From Massilia soli (GTDB lineage: Bacteria > Pseudomonadota > Gammaproteobacteria > Burkholderiales > Burkholderiaceae_D): DNA of 64,000 nt. Every line of letters starts with the position of its first letter. Position 1 is the first letter of the stretch. The notes below the pieces were generated by a model, which ran no database searches, was not told the origin of the DNA, and worked only from the letters and a program-made list of their open reading frames with translations. The stretch lies in assembly GCF_016809835.1 (NCBI RefSeq), contig NZ_JAFBIL020000006.1, positions 124,001-188,000 of the forward strand. Reading direction: 5' to 3'. A program made the position numbers and the translations under genes. Shown here piece by piece: positions 36,922-43,388 of the stretch.

Positions 36922-38757
36922 TTATTTGACCACGTTGACGATCACTGTTGTTTCGGTCAGGTTGCCAGCCTTGTCCTTGGCGGTGGCCTTGATGGTGTGC
37001 GCGCGGGCTACATACTTGTGCGCTTCCCAGGTCCAGGCCAGCGTGCCGCCGTTGCCGTAGGCGCGCAGCACGCCGTCGATCAGCAGCTGCAGGCGCAGGC
37101 CGGAAACATCGCGGTTGTCGGTCGCGCTGACGCTGATGGTCAGGGTGCCCGATACGTTACCGGCAACCGGATTCGTGATCGTGACCACCGGCTTGACCGT
37201 ATCGACGGTCGGCTCGGTCGTCGGCGCAGGCACCGGCTCGGCAACGACGTTGGCCACGTTGACGGCGACATTGGTCGAGCTACCCGCGTTGCCAGCAGCG
37301 TCGTACGCAACGGCAACCAGGTTGACCATGCCGTTGGCCACGCCGGTCGAATCCCAGCTGAAGCTGTACGGTGCGGCGTTATCGACAGCAACGACGGTGC
37401 CGTTGGCCTTCAGTTCGACACGGGTGACGCCGACGTTGTCGGCTGCGCTGACGTTGACGGCAACCGCGCCCGAGACCGTGACGCTGCCCAGGGGCGCCGA
37501 GATGGCGGCGGTCGGCGCGGTGCTGTCGCCTGGAACGCCGTAGTTCTTCGCTGCAGCGACTGCCGCGGCGGCATTCACGCGGCCGTAACCGTAGTAGATG
37601 TCGCGCCCGGCGCTGCCGAGATCGACCGCGGTCGAGTACAGCAGCGACTGGATCGTGTCCGCGCTTAGTTCAGGGCGCGCGGCCATCATCATCGCGGCGA
37701 CGCCTGCGGCGACCGGGCTCGAGAACGAGGTGCCGTTCTTGCTTGCATACTTTCCGCTAAGGGTGGTCGTCCAGATCCCGCTGCCCGGCGCTGCCAGCGA
37801 TACCGCGCTGCCGTAGCTGGAGAAGCTTGAACGTGTATCCGAGCTGGTGGTCGACGAGACCACCACCAGCGCCGGATCGGCAACGATCTTCTCGTCAACG
37901 TTGGCGTTACCAGCCGAAACAAACACCAGGCCGCCCTTGCTCTTCATATAGCGCGCCGCGCTGAGCACTGCCGAACTGGCGGCCAGGCGCGCATAGCTGG
38001 CGTTGGCGATGCGCGCGCCGTTGTCCGCTGCGTAGGTAATGCCGGCAGCGATCGAGCTGTAGGTCGCGTAGCAGTTGTTGTAGGTGGTGTTCCAGTACGC
38101 GATGCGCAAAGGCATGATCTTGGCGGCGCCAGCGATGCCAGCGACGCCCAGGCCGTTGTTGGTCGATGCCGCCGCCGCGCCTGCGACTGCGGTGCCGTGG
38201 CCGCAAATGTCGCTGACATCGGCGTTGTTGTCGTAGATATTGCGTCCTGCGACCAGGTTTGCCTTGAGGTCGGGATGGCTCGCCTCGATGCCCGAGTCGA
38301 GGATCGCGATCGTGATGCCTGCGCCAGCCGACGAATCCCAGGCGGTGGAAGCGCCGATCTTGTTGACGTGCCAGGCGCTGCCGATGTAAGGGTCGTTCAC
38401 CGCCAGGGTGCTTTCGACGATGCGGTCGAGCTCGGCATACTTGAATTCCGGGCGGTGCTGCAACTGTTTCAGGATCGCCGTTTCCGACGCGTTGGCCGGC
38501 AACTCGACGATGTGCAAGTTGCTCTGGCCAATTTTGCGCGACTTGCCTTTGTGCGGCTTGACCAGCTTGTCGAGCGATTCCGTCGACATGCCAGGCTTGA
38601 CTTCGATGAGCAAGCGGCCGCGGACGTAATCATTGACGCCAGGTTCCAGTTGCGCGGCAACTGCGGTCGGGACCGCGAAAGCACCAGCCAGCGCGAGCGC
38701 GAAGACGGTGGCACGGGCAGGCAGCGAGGAGCGGGAGAGGTTGGAGGTGAGGAGCAT
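36922..38757 (-). CDS. Secreted S8 (subtilisin-like) serine peptidase with C-terminal Ig-like domains, copy A
   Basis: 611 aa. The signal peptide ends near TAVAAQ (about residue 35). An inhibitor-type propeptide region covers about 40-120 (GRLLIEVKPGMSTESLDKLV, AELDRIVESTLAVNDPYI). The catalytic domain has D154 in AILDSGIEASHPDL, H187 in DICGHGTAVAGA, oxyanion N284 in SAGNANVD and S344 in KNGTSFSSPVAAG. Two bacterial Ig-like domains follow from about 410 and 518 to the end. It is expected outside the cell or on its surface. ATG 38757 has AGGA 9 nt upstream and a c-di-GMP riboswitch in its leader. A close paralogue lies just upstream. Confidence 0.93.
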   Translation of the reverse strand: MLLTSNLSRSSLPARATVFALALAGAFAVPTAVAAQLEPGVNDYVRGRLLIEVKPGMSTESLDKLVKPHKGKSRKIGQSNLHIVELPANASETAILKQLQHRPEFKYAELDRIVESTLAVNDPYIGSAWHVNKIGASTAWDSSAGAGITIAILDSGIEASHPDLKANLVAGRNIYDNNADVSDICGHGTAVAGAAAASTNNGLGVAGIAGAAKIMPLRIAYWNTTYNNCYATYSSIAAGITYAADNGARIANASYARLAASSAVLSAARYMKSKGGLVFVSAGNANVDEKIVADPALVVVSSTTSSDTRSSFSSYGSAVSLAAPGSGIWTTTLSGKYASKNGTSFSSPVAAGVAAMMMAARPELSADTIQSLLYSTAVDLGSAGRDIYYGYGRVNAAAAVAAAKNYGVPGDSTAPTAAISAPLGSVTVSGAVAVNVSAADNVGVTRVELKANGTVVAVDNAAPYSFSWDSTGVANGMVNLVAVAYDAAGNAGSSTNVAVNVANVVAEPVPAPTTEPTVDTVKPVVTITNPVAGNVSGTLTISVSATDNRDVSGLRLQLLIDGVLRAYGNGGTLAWTWEAHKYVARAHTIKATAKDKAGNLTETTVIVNVVK

Positions 38758-38762
38758 GATAA

Positions 38763-38797
38763 CAATCCTGTCTGATAAAAAATTAGAGGCAGGATTG
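38763..38797 (-). promoter_or_regulatory. RBS-sequestering hairpin, expression platform of riboswitch A (putative)
   Basis: CAATCCTG (38763-38770 on the plus strand) and CAGGATTG (38790-38797) are perfect 8-bp complements. On the transcript the 3' arm contains the AGGA ribosome-binding site 9 nt before the ATG of S8 peptidase A, so pairing would block translation. The equivalent element recurs before copy B. Confidence 0.6.
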
Positions 38798-38865
38798 CGA
38801 AACAGTCCAGTGTAAGACGCGTGCGGACGCGGTCCCACTTGCGCAATTTTTGCGCCTGGAAATGC

Positions 38866-38942
38866 CTGGCAGTCCTGCCGTCATAGGGAAACCCGTTAGA
38901 CCGTTGACTTTGCGTCCTCCCCTTTCGAGGAGTTTGCCGTTT
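38866..38942 (-). promoter_or_regulatory. Cyclic di-GMP-I (GEMM-I) riboswitch upstream of S8 peptidase A
   Basis: On the minus strand the leader contains GGCAAACTCC, a GAAA tetraloop in CTCGAAAGGGGAG, then GACGCAAAGTC, ACGGTCTAA and the closing hairpin GGCAGGACTGCC. This is the order and core sequence of the GEMM-I aptamer (compare GGCAAACC, GACGCAAAGCC, CCGGCCTAA in the Vibrio prototype). Its 3' end lies about 110 nt before the start codon. A putative promoter lies directly upstream. Confidence 0.92.
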
Positions 38943-39422
38943 ACAGATATTGAACTTACTGTACCGCAATTGATTACGTACGGCAATAAAATTCGATTGA
39001 AAACTGTGGTTTGAGCGTCGCGCTTGCGACAGATCAGTAATACCCAACTCGCTATAGAGCAATTCGGACAACTCAATTATTAAATCGATATTGAACTGCA
39101 GCGCGAATAACCCGCCATGGCTGCCATCGCGACCGGCTAACAGGCGGTATTGCGTAGGTTATGCAACGGGACACATCGCATAAACAATATTGATGATCGG
39201 TTAATATGGCTTATCTGAAATAAGCATTAACTCATTTCAATTACTTTCGATGTAAATATTATCCAGTTTAAGCAAATCGATATGCTTTCAATCTACATAC
39301 AAGTATTTCCATTGGATAATATTGAATACCGCACTGGATTTATCACTGCAAACCGCGGGCGCAATGGAAGAGAGGCAAAGGGCTCGCACCCCTTGCCCCT
39401 CCTGTTGCGGCCGCCAGTTCGC
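38943..39422. other. Intergenic region between the two S8 peptidase genes
   Basis: On the minus strand it holds TTGCCG-N17-TACAGT (38986-38958), a plausible promoter for riboswitch A. It also holds, next to copy B, a hairpin with arms GGCAAGGG and CCCTTTGCC (about 39376-39403) with a weak T-rich tail that may terminate copy B. The rest is AT-rich without a recognised gene. Confidence 0.5.
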
Positions 39423-41228
39423 TTATTTCACGTTGTTCACGACCAGCGTTTTCTCGGCCAGATTGCCGGCTTTATCTTTCGCCGTTACCCTGATCGTATG
39501 CGAGCCGGCGGTATATTTGGCGGCGTTCCAGGTCCAGGCCAGGGTGCCGCCGCTGCCGTAAGCGCGCAGAACGCCGTCGATCAGTAATTGCTGACGGATG
39601 CCAGCGACGTCGCTGTTATCCGTCACGCTGATGCTGATGGTCACCCTGCCAGAGACATTGCCGGCAACCGGGTTGGTGATCGTGATGGTGGGCTTGACGG
39701 TGTCGACGGTCGTCGTCGTGGTGGTGGCGTTTGCAACGTTTACCGCGACGCTGGCCGAGCTGCCGCTGTTGCCGGCAGCATCATAGGCAACGGCCACCAG
39801 GTTGGCCATGCCGTTTGCGACGCCGGTCGAATTCCAGCTGAAGCTGTACGGTGCGGCGCTATCGACAGCGACCACCGTGCCATTCGCCTTCAGCTCAACC
39901 CGGGCCACGCCGACGTTATCCGATGCGCCGACGTTGACGGCCACCGCGCCGGACACCGAGGCGTTACCCAGCGGCGCCGAGATGGCCGCTTTCGGCGCGG
40001 TCGTATCGCTGGTCACACCGTAGCTCTTCGCCGCCGCGACCGCGGCCGCCGCATTCACCCGACCATGACCGAAATACACGTCGCGCCCGGCGCTGCCAAG
40101 ATCGACCGCCGTGGAATACATCAGCGACTGGATGGTGTCAGGCTTGAGGTCGGGGCGCGCGGCCATCATCATCGCCGCCACGCCGGCGGCGATCGGGCTC
40201 GAGAACGAGGTGCCGTTCTTGCTCAGGTACGTCGCATTGCGGCCGGTGGTCCAGATGCCGCTACCCGGCGCCGCCAGCGACACTGCCGCGCCATAGCTGG
40301 AAAAACTCGCCCGCGCGTCGCTGCTGGTGGTGGCCGAAACGACGATCAGCGCCGGGTCGGCAGTAATCTTTTCGTCCACATTGGCGTTTCCGGCCGACAC
40401 AAAGACCAGCCCACCCTTGCTTTTCATGTAGCGGGCAGCGCTGAGCACTGCCGAACTGGCAGCCAGCCGCGCGTAGCTCGCATTGGCCACGCGGGCGCCA
40501 TTGTCTGCGGCATAGGTGATGCCGGCGGCAATCGTGCTGTAGGACGCGTAGCAGGAGCTATACGTCGTATTCCAGTAAGCGATGCGCAACGGCATGATCT
40601 TGGCGGCGCCGGCGGTGCCTGCCACGCCGATACCATTATTCGATGCCGCCGCGGCCGCGCCGGCCACTGCCGTGCCGTGGCCGCAAATGTCCGACACATC
40701 GGTGTTGTTATTGTAGATATTGCGTCCCGCAACCAGGTTTGCCTTCAGATCGGGGTGGGTCGACTCGATGCCCGAATCCAGGATTGCGATAGTGATGCCG
40801 CTGCCGCGGGTGGAATCCCAGGCAGCCGGCGCGCCGATCTTGTTGATGTGCCAGGCGCTGCCGATGTAGGGGTCATTGACGGCCATCGTGCTCTCGACAA
40901 GGCGGTCGAGCTCGGCAAATTTGAATTCCGGACGGTGTTCGAGCTGCTTCAGGATGGCAATCTCCGAGGCATGACCTGGCAAGTCAATCACATGCAGGTT
41001 GCTCTGCCCCAGTTTGCGTTTCTTGCCGCCGTATGGCTTGAGTAACTTGTCGAAGGCAGCGTCGGACAAGCCTGGCTTGGCTTCGACCAACAGCCGGCCG
41101 CGCACGAAGCCGTCGAACTCGCCCTGCGGAGCGGCGCCAGCGGTAAAAGGAGCGAAGGCGCAGGCACCGGCAACGGCAAGCGCGGCGGCGCGGATGGCCG
41201 GGTTGGAACGAGTGGAAATACTGATCAT
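39423..41228 (-). CDS. Secreted S8 (subtilisin-like) serine peptidase with C-terminal Ig-like domains, copy B
   Basis: 601 aa, a close paralogue of the neighbouring S8 gene along its whole length, including the propeptide, catalytic and Ig-like parts. The signal peptide ends near FTAGAA. Catalytic residues are D151 (AILDSGIESTHPDL), H184 (DICGHGTAVAGA) and S340 (KNGTSFSSPIAAG), with N280 in SAGNANVD. The Pro/Glu linker before the last Ig-like domain in copy A is replaced by a Thr run (TTTTTVD). ATG 41228 has the same AGGATTGTTA leader. A second c-di-GMP riboswitch precedes it, so gene and leader were duplicated together. Confidence 0.93.
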   Translation of the reverse strand: MISISTRSNPAIRAAALAVAGACAFAPFTAGAAPQGEFDGFVRGRLLVEAKPGLSDAAFDKLLKPYGGKKRKLGQSNLHVIDLPGHASEIAILKQLEHRPEFKFAELDRLVESTMAVNDPYIGSAWHINKIGAPAAWDSTRGSGITIAILDSGIESTHPDLKANLVAGRNIYNNNTDVSDICGHGTAVAGAAAAASNNGIGVAGTAGAAKIMPLRIAYWNTTYSSCYASYSTIAAGITYAADNGARVANASYARLAASSAVLSAARYMKSKGGLVFVSAGNANVDEKITADPALIVVSATTSSDARASFSSYGAAVSLAAPGSGIWTTGRNATYLSKNGTSFSSPIAAGVAAMMMAARPDLKPDTIQSLMYSTAVDLGSAGRDVYFGHGRVNAAAAVAAAKSYGVTSDTTAPKAAISAPLGNASVSGAVAVNVGASDNVGVARVELKANGTVVAVDSAAPYSFSWNSTGVANGMANLVAVAYDAAGNSGSSASVAVNVANATTTTTTVDTVKPTITITNPVAGNVSGRVTISISVTDNSDVAGIRQQLLIDGVLRAYGSGGTLAWTWNAAKYTAGSHTIRVTAKDKAGNLAEKTLVVNNVK

Positions 41229-41233
41229 GTTAA

Positions 41234-41264
41234 CAATCCTGTTTGAAATAGATGAACAGGAATG
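41234..41264 (-). promoter_or_regulatory. RBS-sequestering hairpin, expression platform of riboswitch B (putative)
   Basis: CAATCCTGTT (41234-41243) and AACAGGAATG (41255-41264) pair at 9 of 10 positions around an 11-nt loop. The arm nearest the gene contains the AGGA ribosome-binding site of S8 peptidase B. Loop length and outer sequence differ from copy A while the pairing is retained. Confidence 0.6.
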
Positions 41265-41335
41265 CAAAACAAGCCTGTGCGCGAACTGCATTCAAATGCT
41301 GTCCACGCCTGCGCGATGCGTGCGCCTGGCGATGT

Positions 41336-41418
41336 CTGGCAGTCCTGCCGTCGTGGGAGAAAAATGCCCCGTTAGACCGTTGACTTTGCGCCCTCTCCTT
41401 TCGGGGAGTTTGCCTTTT
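41336..41418 (-). promoter_or_regulatory. Cyclic di-GMP-I (GEMM-I) riboswitch upstream of S8 peptidase B
   Basis: The minus strand reads GGCAAACTCC, a GAAA tetraloop in CCCGAAAGGAG, GCGCAAAGTC, ACGGTCTAA and the closing GGCAGGACTGCC. All GEMM-I core elements are in order and nearly identical to riboswitch A. The variable stem between the last two elements differs in sequence and length. Confidence 0.92.
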
Positions 41419-41583
41419 GCAGAGAGCTTTTATCACGCCACGGTTAATTACTCGCGGCAATAAATTTCAGAACCGAAATGATAGGGGCGTCCGATTGATT
41501 GACGTCGTTCAATTACATTTGCTAACAATATGTCGATGGTCTTTACAGCAACGATTAAACATTAATAAATATTTCGTCACGAT

Positions 41584-41597
41584 TTGATAAAAATCAA
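41584..41597. promoter_or_regulatory. Palindrome TTGAT-N4-ATCAA upstream of PEP-CTERM gene 1
   Basis: TTGAT AAAA ATCAA, 14 nt before the -24 element of the sigma-54 promoter. The same palindrome at the same distance precedes PEP-CTERM gene 2. Likely a binding site for a dimeric regulator. Confidence 0.6.
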
Positions 41598-41611
41598 ATG
41601 CTTAGCGCGCA

Positions 41612-41627
41612 TGGAACGAAACCTGCT
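41612..41627 (+). promoter_or_regulatory. Sigma-54 promoter of PEP-CTERM gene 1
   Basis: TGGAACGAAACCTGCT, with GG and GC spaced by exactly 10 nt. The predicted transcription start is near 41638, 37 nt before the first ATG. Confidence 0.75.
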
Positions 41628-41674
41628 TGATATTTATCGTCGTACCCTTCATTAATAATTCCACCTAGGGGAAT

Positions 41675-42274
41675 ATGATGTCTAATCTTAAGAAAACTAA
41701 AAATTTGACAATGAGTGTTATCGCTGGAACAGCATTATTAATCGGCAGCACATTTTCAACGGCTGCGTTAGCAGAACCGATGTACATGGCCGATACCATG
41801 ATCGGCTCTGGCAATCTCGGCAACTCGGGAGATGAAACGGAAATGCAATTCCTGCGTGACCTCGTCGGCGACCAATCGCTGATGCTGGACAAAAAGGTGG
41901 CGACACCGACGCCTGCCTTGATCGCGTTGGATGACGATGGGCAGTGGTACATCAACGTCGATCCCGACGAGCCAGGCTATTTCATGCTTAAGTTTGGTGT
42001 TGGCAACCTCGGGCTGGACACGCACTACTTCTTCCGGAATATTGGCGAATTGACCAAATTGGTCTGGACTAACGCCGATGTCAACTTCCTCACGGGCGGC
42101 GACTGCGGCGCCAACAACCAGAGCGCGTGCAATATTGGCCGCCTCAGCCACTATTTGATTACCGATCCGGACACCGACGTTCCGCCAAATGAGGTTCCGG
42201 AACCAGGTTCGCTGGCACTGGCCGGACTCGGCTTGCTGGGCCTTTGGGCCGGCCGCCGCAGCGCGAAACGATAA
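41675..42274 (+). CDS. PEP-CTERM sorting domain protein 1
   Basis: 199 aa. A signal peptide ends near TAALAEP. A mature domain of about 130 residues contains MLKFGVGNLGLDTHYFF, KLVWTNADVNFLTGG and CNIGRLSHY. The C-terminal sorting signal is VPEPGSLALAGLGLLGLWAG with a basic tail RRSAKR. PEP-CTERM proteins are exported, cut by exosortase and placed on the surface or into exopolysaccharide matrix. The mature domain is shared with the next gene and not recognised otherwise. Start at 41675 or the adjacent ATG 41678, which is better spaced from AGGGGA. A terminator follows. Confidence 0.9.
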   Translation: MMSNLKKTKNLTMSVIAGTALLIGSTFSTAALAEPMYMADTMIGSGNLGNSGDETEMQFLRDLVGDQSLMLDKKVATPTPALIALDDDGQWYINVDPDEPGYFMLKFGVGNLGLDTHYFFRNIGELTKLVWTNADVNFLTGGDCGANNQSACNIGRLSHYLITDPDTDVPPNEVPEPGSLALAGLGLLGLWAGRRSAKR

Positions 42275-42298
42275 GCTGTTTCAAGACCTGGACCAGCA

Positions 42299-42326
42299 AG
42301 GCGGGACCGCGCGTCCCGCCTTTTTT
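42299..42326 (+). terminator. Rho-independent terminator after PEP-CTERM gene 1
   Basis: GGCGGGAC (42300-42307) pairs with GTCCCGCC (42313-42320), 5-nt loop, followed by six T. Confidence 0.92.
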
Positions 42327-42424
42327 ACCTGGGCAAAAAACACGGTGAATGCTTAAACCATAAGCAGAAATTGTCGAAAAATCTTACACTTGGAAACTTA
42401 AAAGTTCCCATAAGAAACCAGAGT

Positions 42425-42438
42425 TGATTTGAATCAAT
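42425..42438. promoter_or_regulatory. Palindrome TTGAT-N4-ATCAA upstream of PEP-CTERM gene 2
   Basis: TTGAT TTGA ATCAA, again 14 nt before the -24 element. Matches the site upstream of PEP-CTERM gene 1 in arms, spacer length and distance. Confidence 0.6.
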
Positions 42439-42452
42439 GAGTTGGGTGCGCT

Positions 42453-42468
42453 GGCACAAACATTGCAT
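42453..42468 (+). promoter_or_regulatory. Sigma-54 promoter of PEP-CTERM gene 2
   Basis: TGGCACAAACATTGCA, a near-perfect -24/-12 element (TGGCAC-N5-TTGCA) with 10 nt between GG and GC. It lies 48 bp before the ATG. Confidence 0.88.
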
Positions 42469-42515
42469 ATCTTCCAGGAAAAAATAATTATTCAATTTTC
42501 CAACTGGGGTAATGC

Positions 42516-43250
42516 ATGTTTAACCGAAACAATTCTTTTAATGCAATCAACAACTGCCTCGCTGGCGCGCTCGTCGCTGTCGCCGCGCTGGCGCCGCAGA
42601 TGGCGCTCGCTGCGCCAATTTACTCCGTCGACACCCTGCTCGGTTCGGTAACCCTGGACAATTCGGGCAAGGACGAATTGGCCATGCTGCGCCACTACGC
42701 GGGGGATTCCCTGCTCAACTCGACCAAAAGCGAAGGCAACGTAACCGCCTACGCCGACGACGGCCAATGGTTTGTCGACACGGGCACGGCCACGCCGGGG
42801 TTCTTCGTGCTGAAGTTCGGCACCGGCAACACCGGCCAGGATTCGCATTATTTCTTCAAGAATGACGGCGCAATCGGCACCAACAAGCTGGTCTGGACCA
42901 ATGCCCAGGTTGATTTCCTCACCGGTGGCGGCAACTGCTTCGCCGAAGGTACGACCTCCGGCAAGAAGGGGCCGGATCTGGCTTCATGCAATATCGGCCG
43001 CCTGAGCCACTATGCGTTCGTTGGCATGATCACCCCGCCGGTCGACAACCCACCGCCGACGGACAATCCACCGACCGGCAACCCGCCAACGGACAACCCA
43101 CCGACGGATCATCCGCCGACGGACATTCCTCCGACCGATGTGCCTCCAACCGATGTTCCTCCAACCGATATCCCGGAACCTGGCTCATTGGCATTGGCGG
43201 GCCTTGGCTTGCTGGCACTGTTCGGCGCACGCAAGAAGCTCGCCAAGTAA
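42516..43250 (+). CDS. PEP-CTERM sorting domain protein 2 with PPTD repeats
   Basis: 244 aa, paralogue of the preceding gene. The signal peptide ends near MALAAP. The mature domain repeats the motif set VLKFGTGNTGQDSHYFF, KLVWTNAQVDFLTGGGNC and CNIGRLSHY. Residues about 175-218 are some nine pentapeptides of the form PPTDx (PPTDN, PPTGN, PPTDH, PPTDI, PPTDV), probably a stiff spacer holding the domain off the surface. The sorting signal IPEPGSLALAGLGLLALFG with RKKLAK tail ends the protein. It has its own sigma-54 promoter and its own terminator, so the two PEP-CTERM genes are separate units under similar control. Confidence 0.92.
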   Translation: MFNRNNSFNAINNCLAGALVAVAALAPQMALAAPIYSVDTLLGSVTLDNSGKDELAMLRHYAGDSLLNSTKSEGNVTAYADDGQWFVDTGTATPGFFVLKFGTGNTGQDSHYFFKNDGAIGTNKLVWTNAQVDFLTGGGNCFAEGTTSGKKGPDLASCNIGRLSHYAFVGMITPPVDNPPPTDNPPTGNPPTDNPPTDHPPTDIPPTDVPPTDVPPTDIPEPGSLALAGLGLLALFGARKKLAK

Positions 43251-43273
43251 GAACGCAACAGCCGGGCGCATGA

Positions 43274-43308
43274 GGGCGGAACCTGACATGGTTCCGCCCT
43301 TTCTTTTT
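43274..43308 (+). terminator. Rho-independent terminator after PEP-CTERM gene 2
   Basis: GGGCGGAACC pairs with GGTTCCGCCC around a 6-nt loop and is followed by TTTCTTTTT. Confidence 0.92.
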
Positions 43309-43388
43309 ATACCGGTTCCAGTGCGATAGAATGTGTCCTGGCAATTTCCCGATGGCACAAGTCATCTAAACCTCACCAGCCAGGCCCC

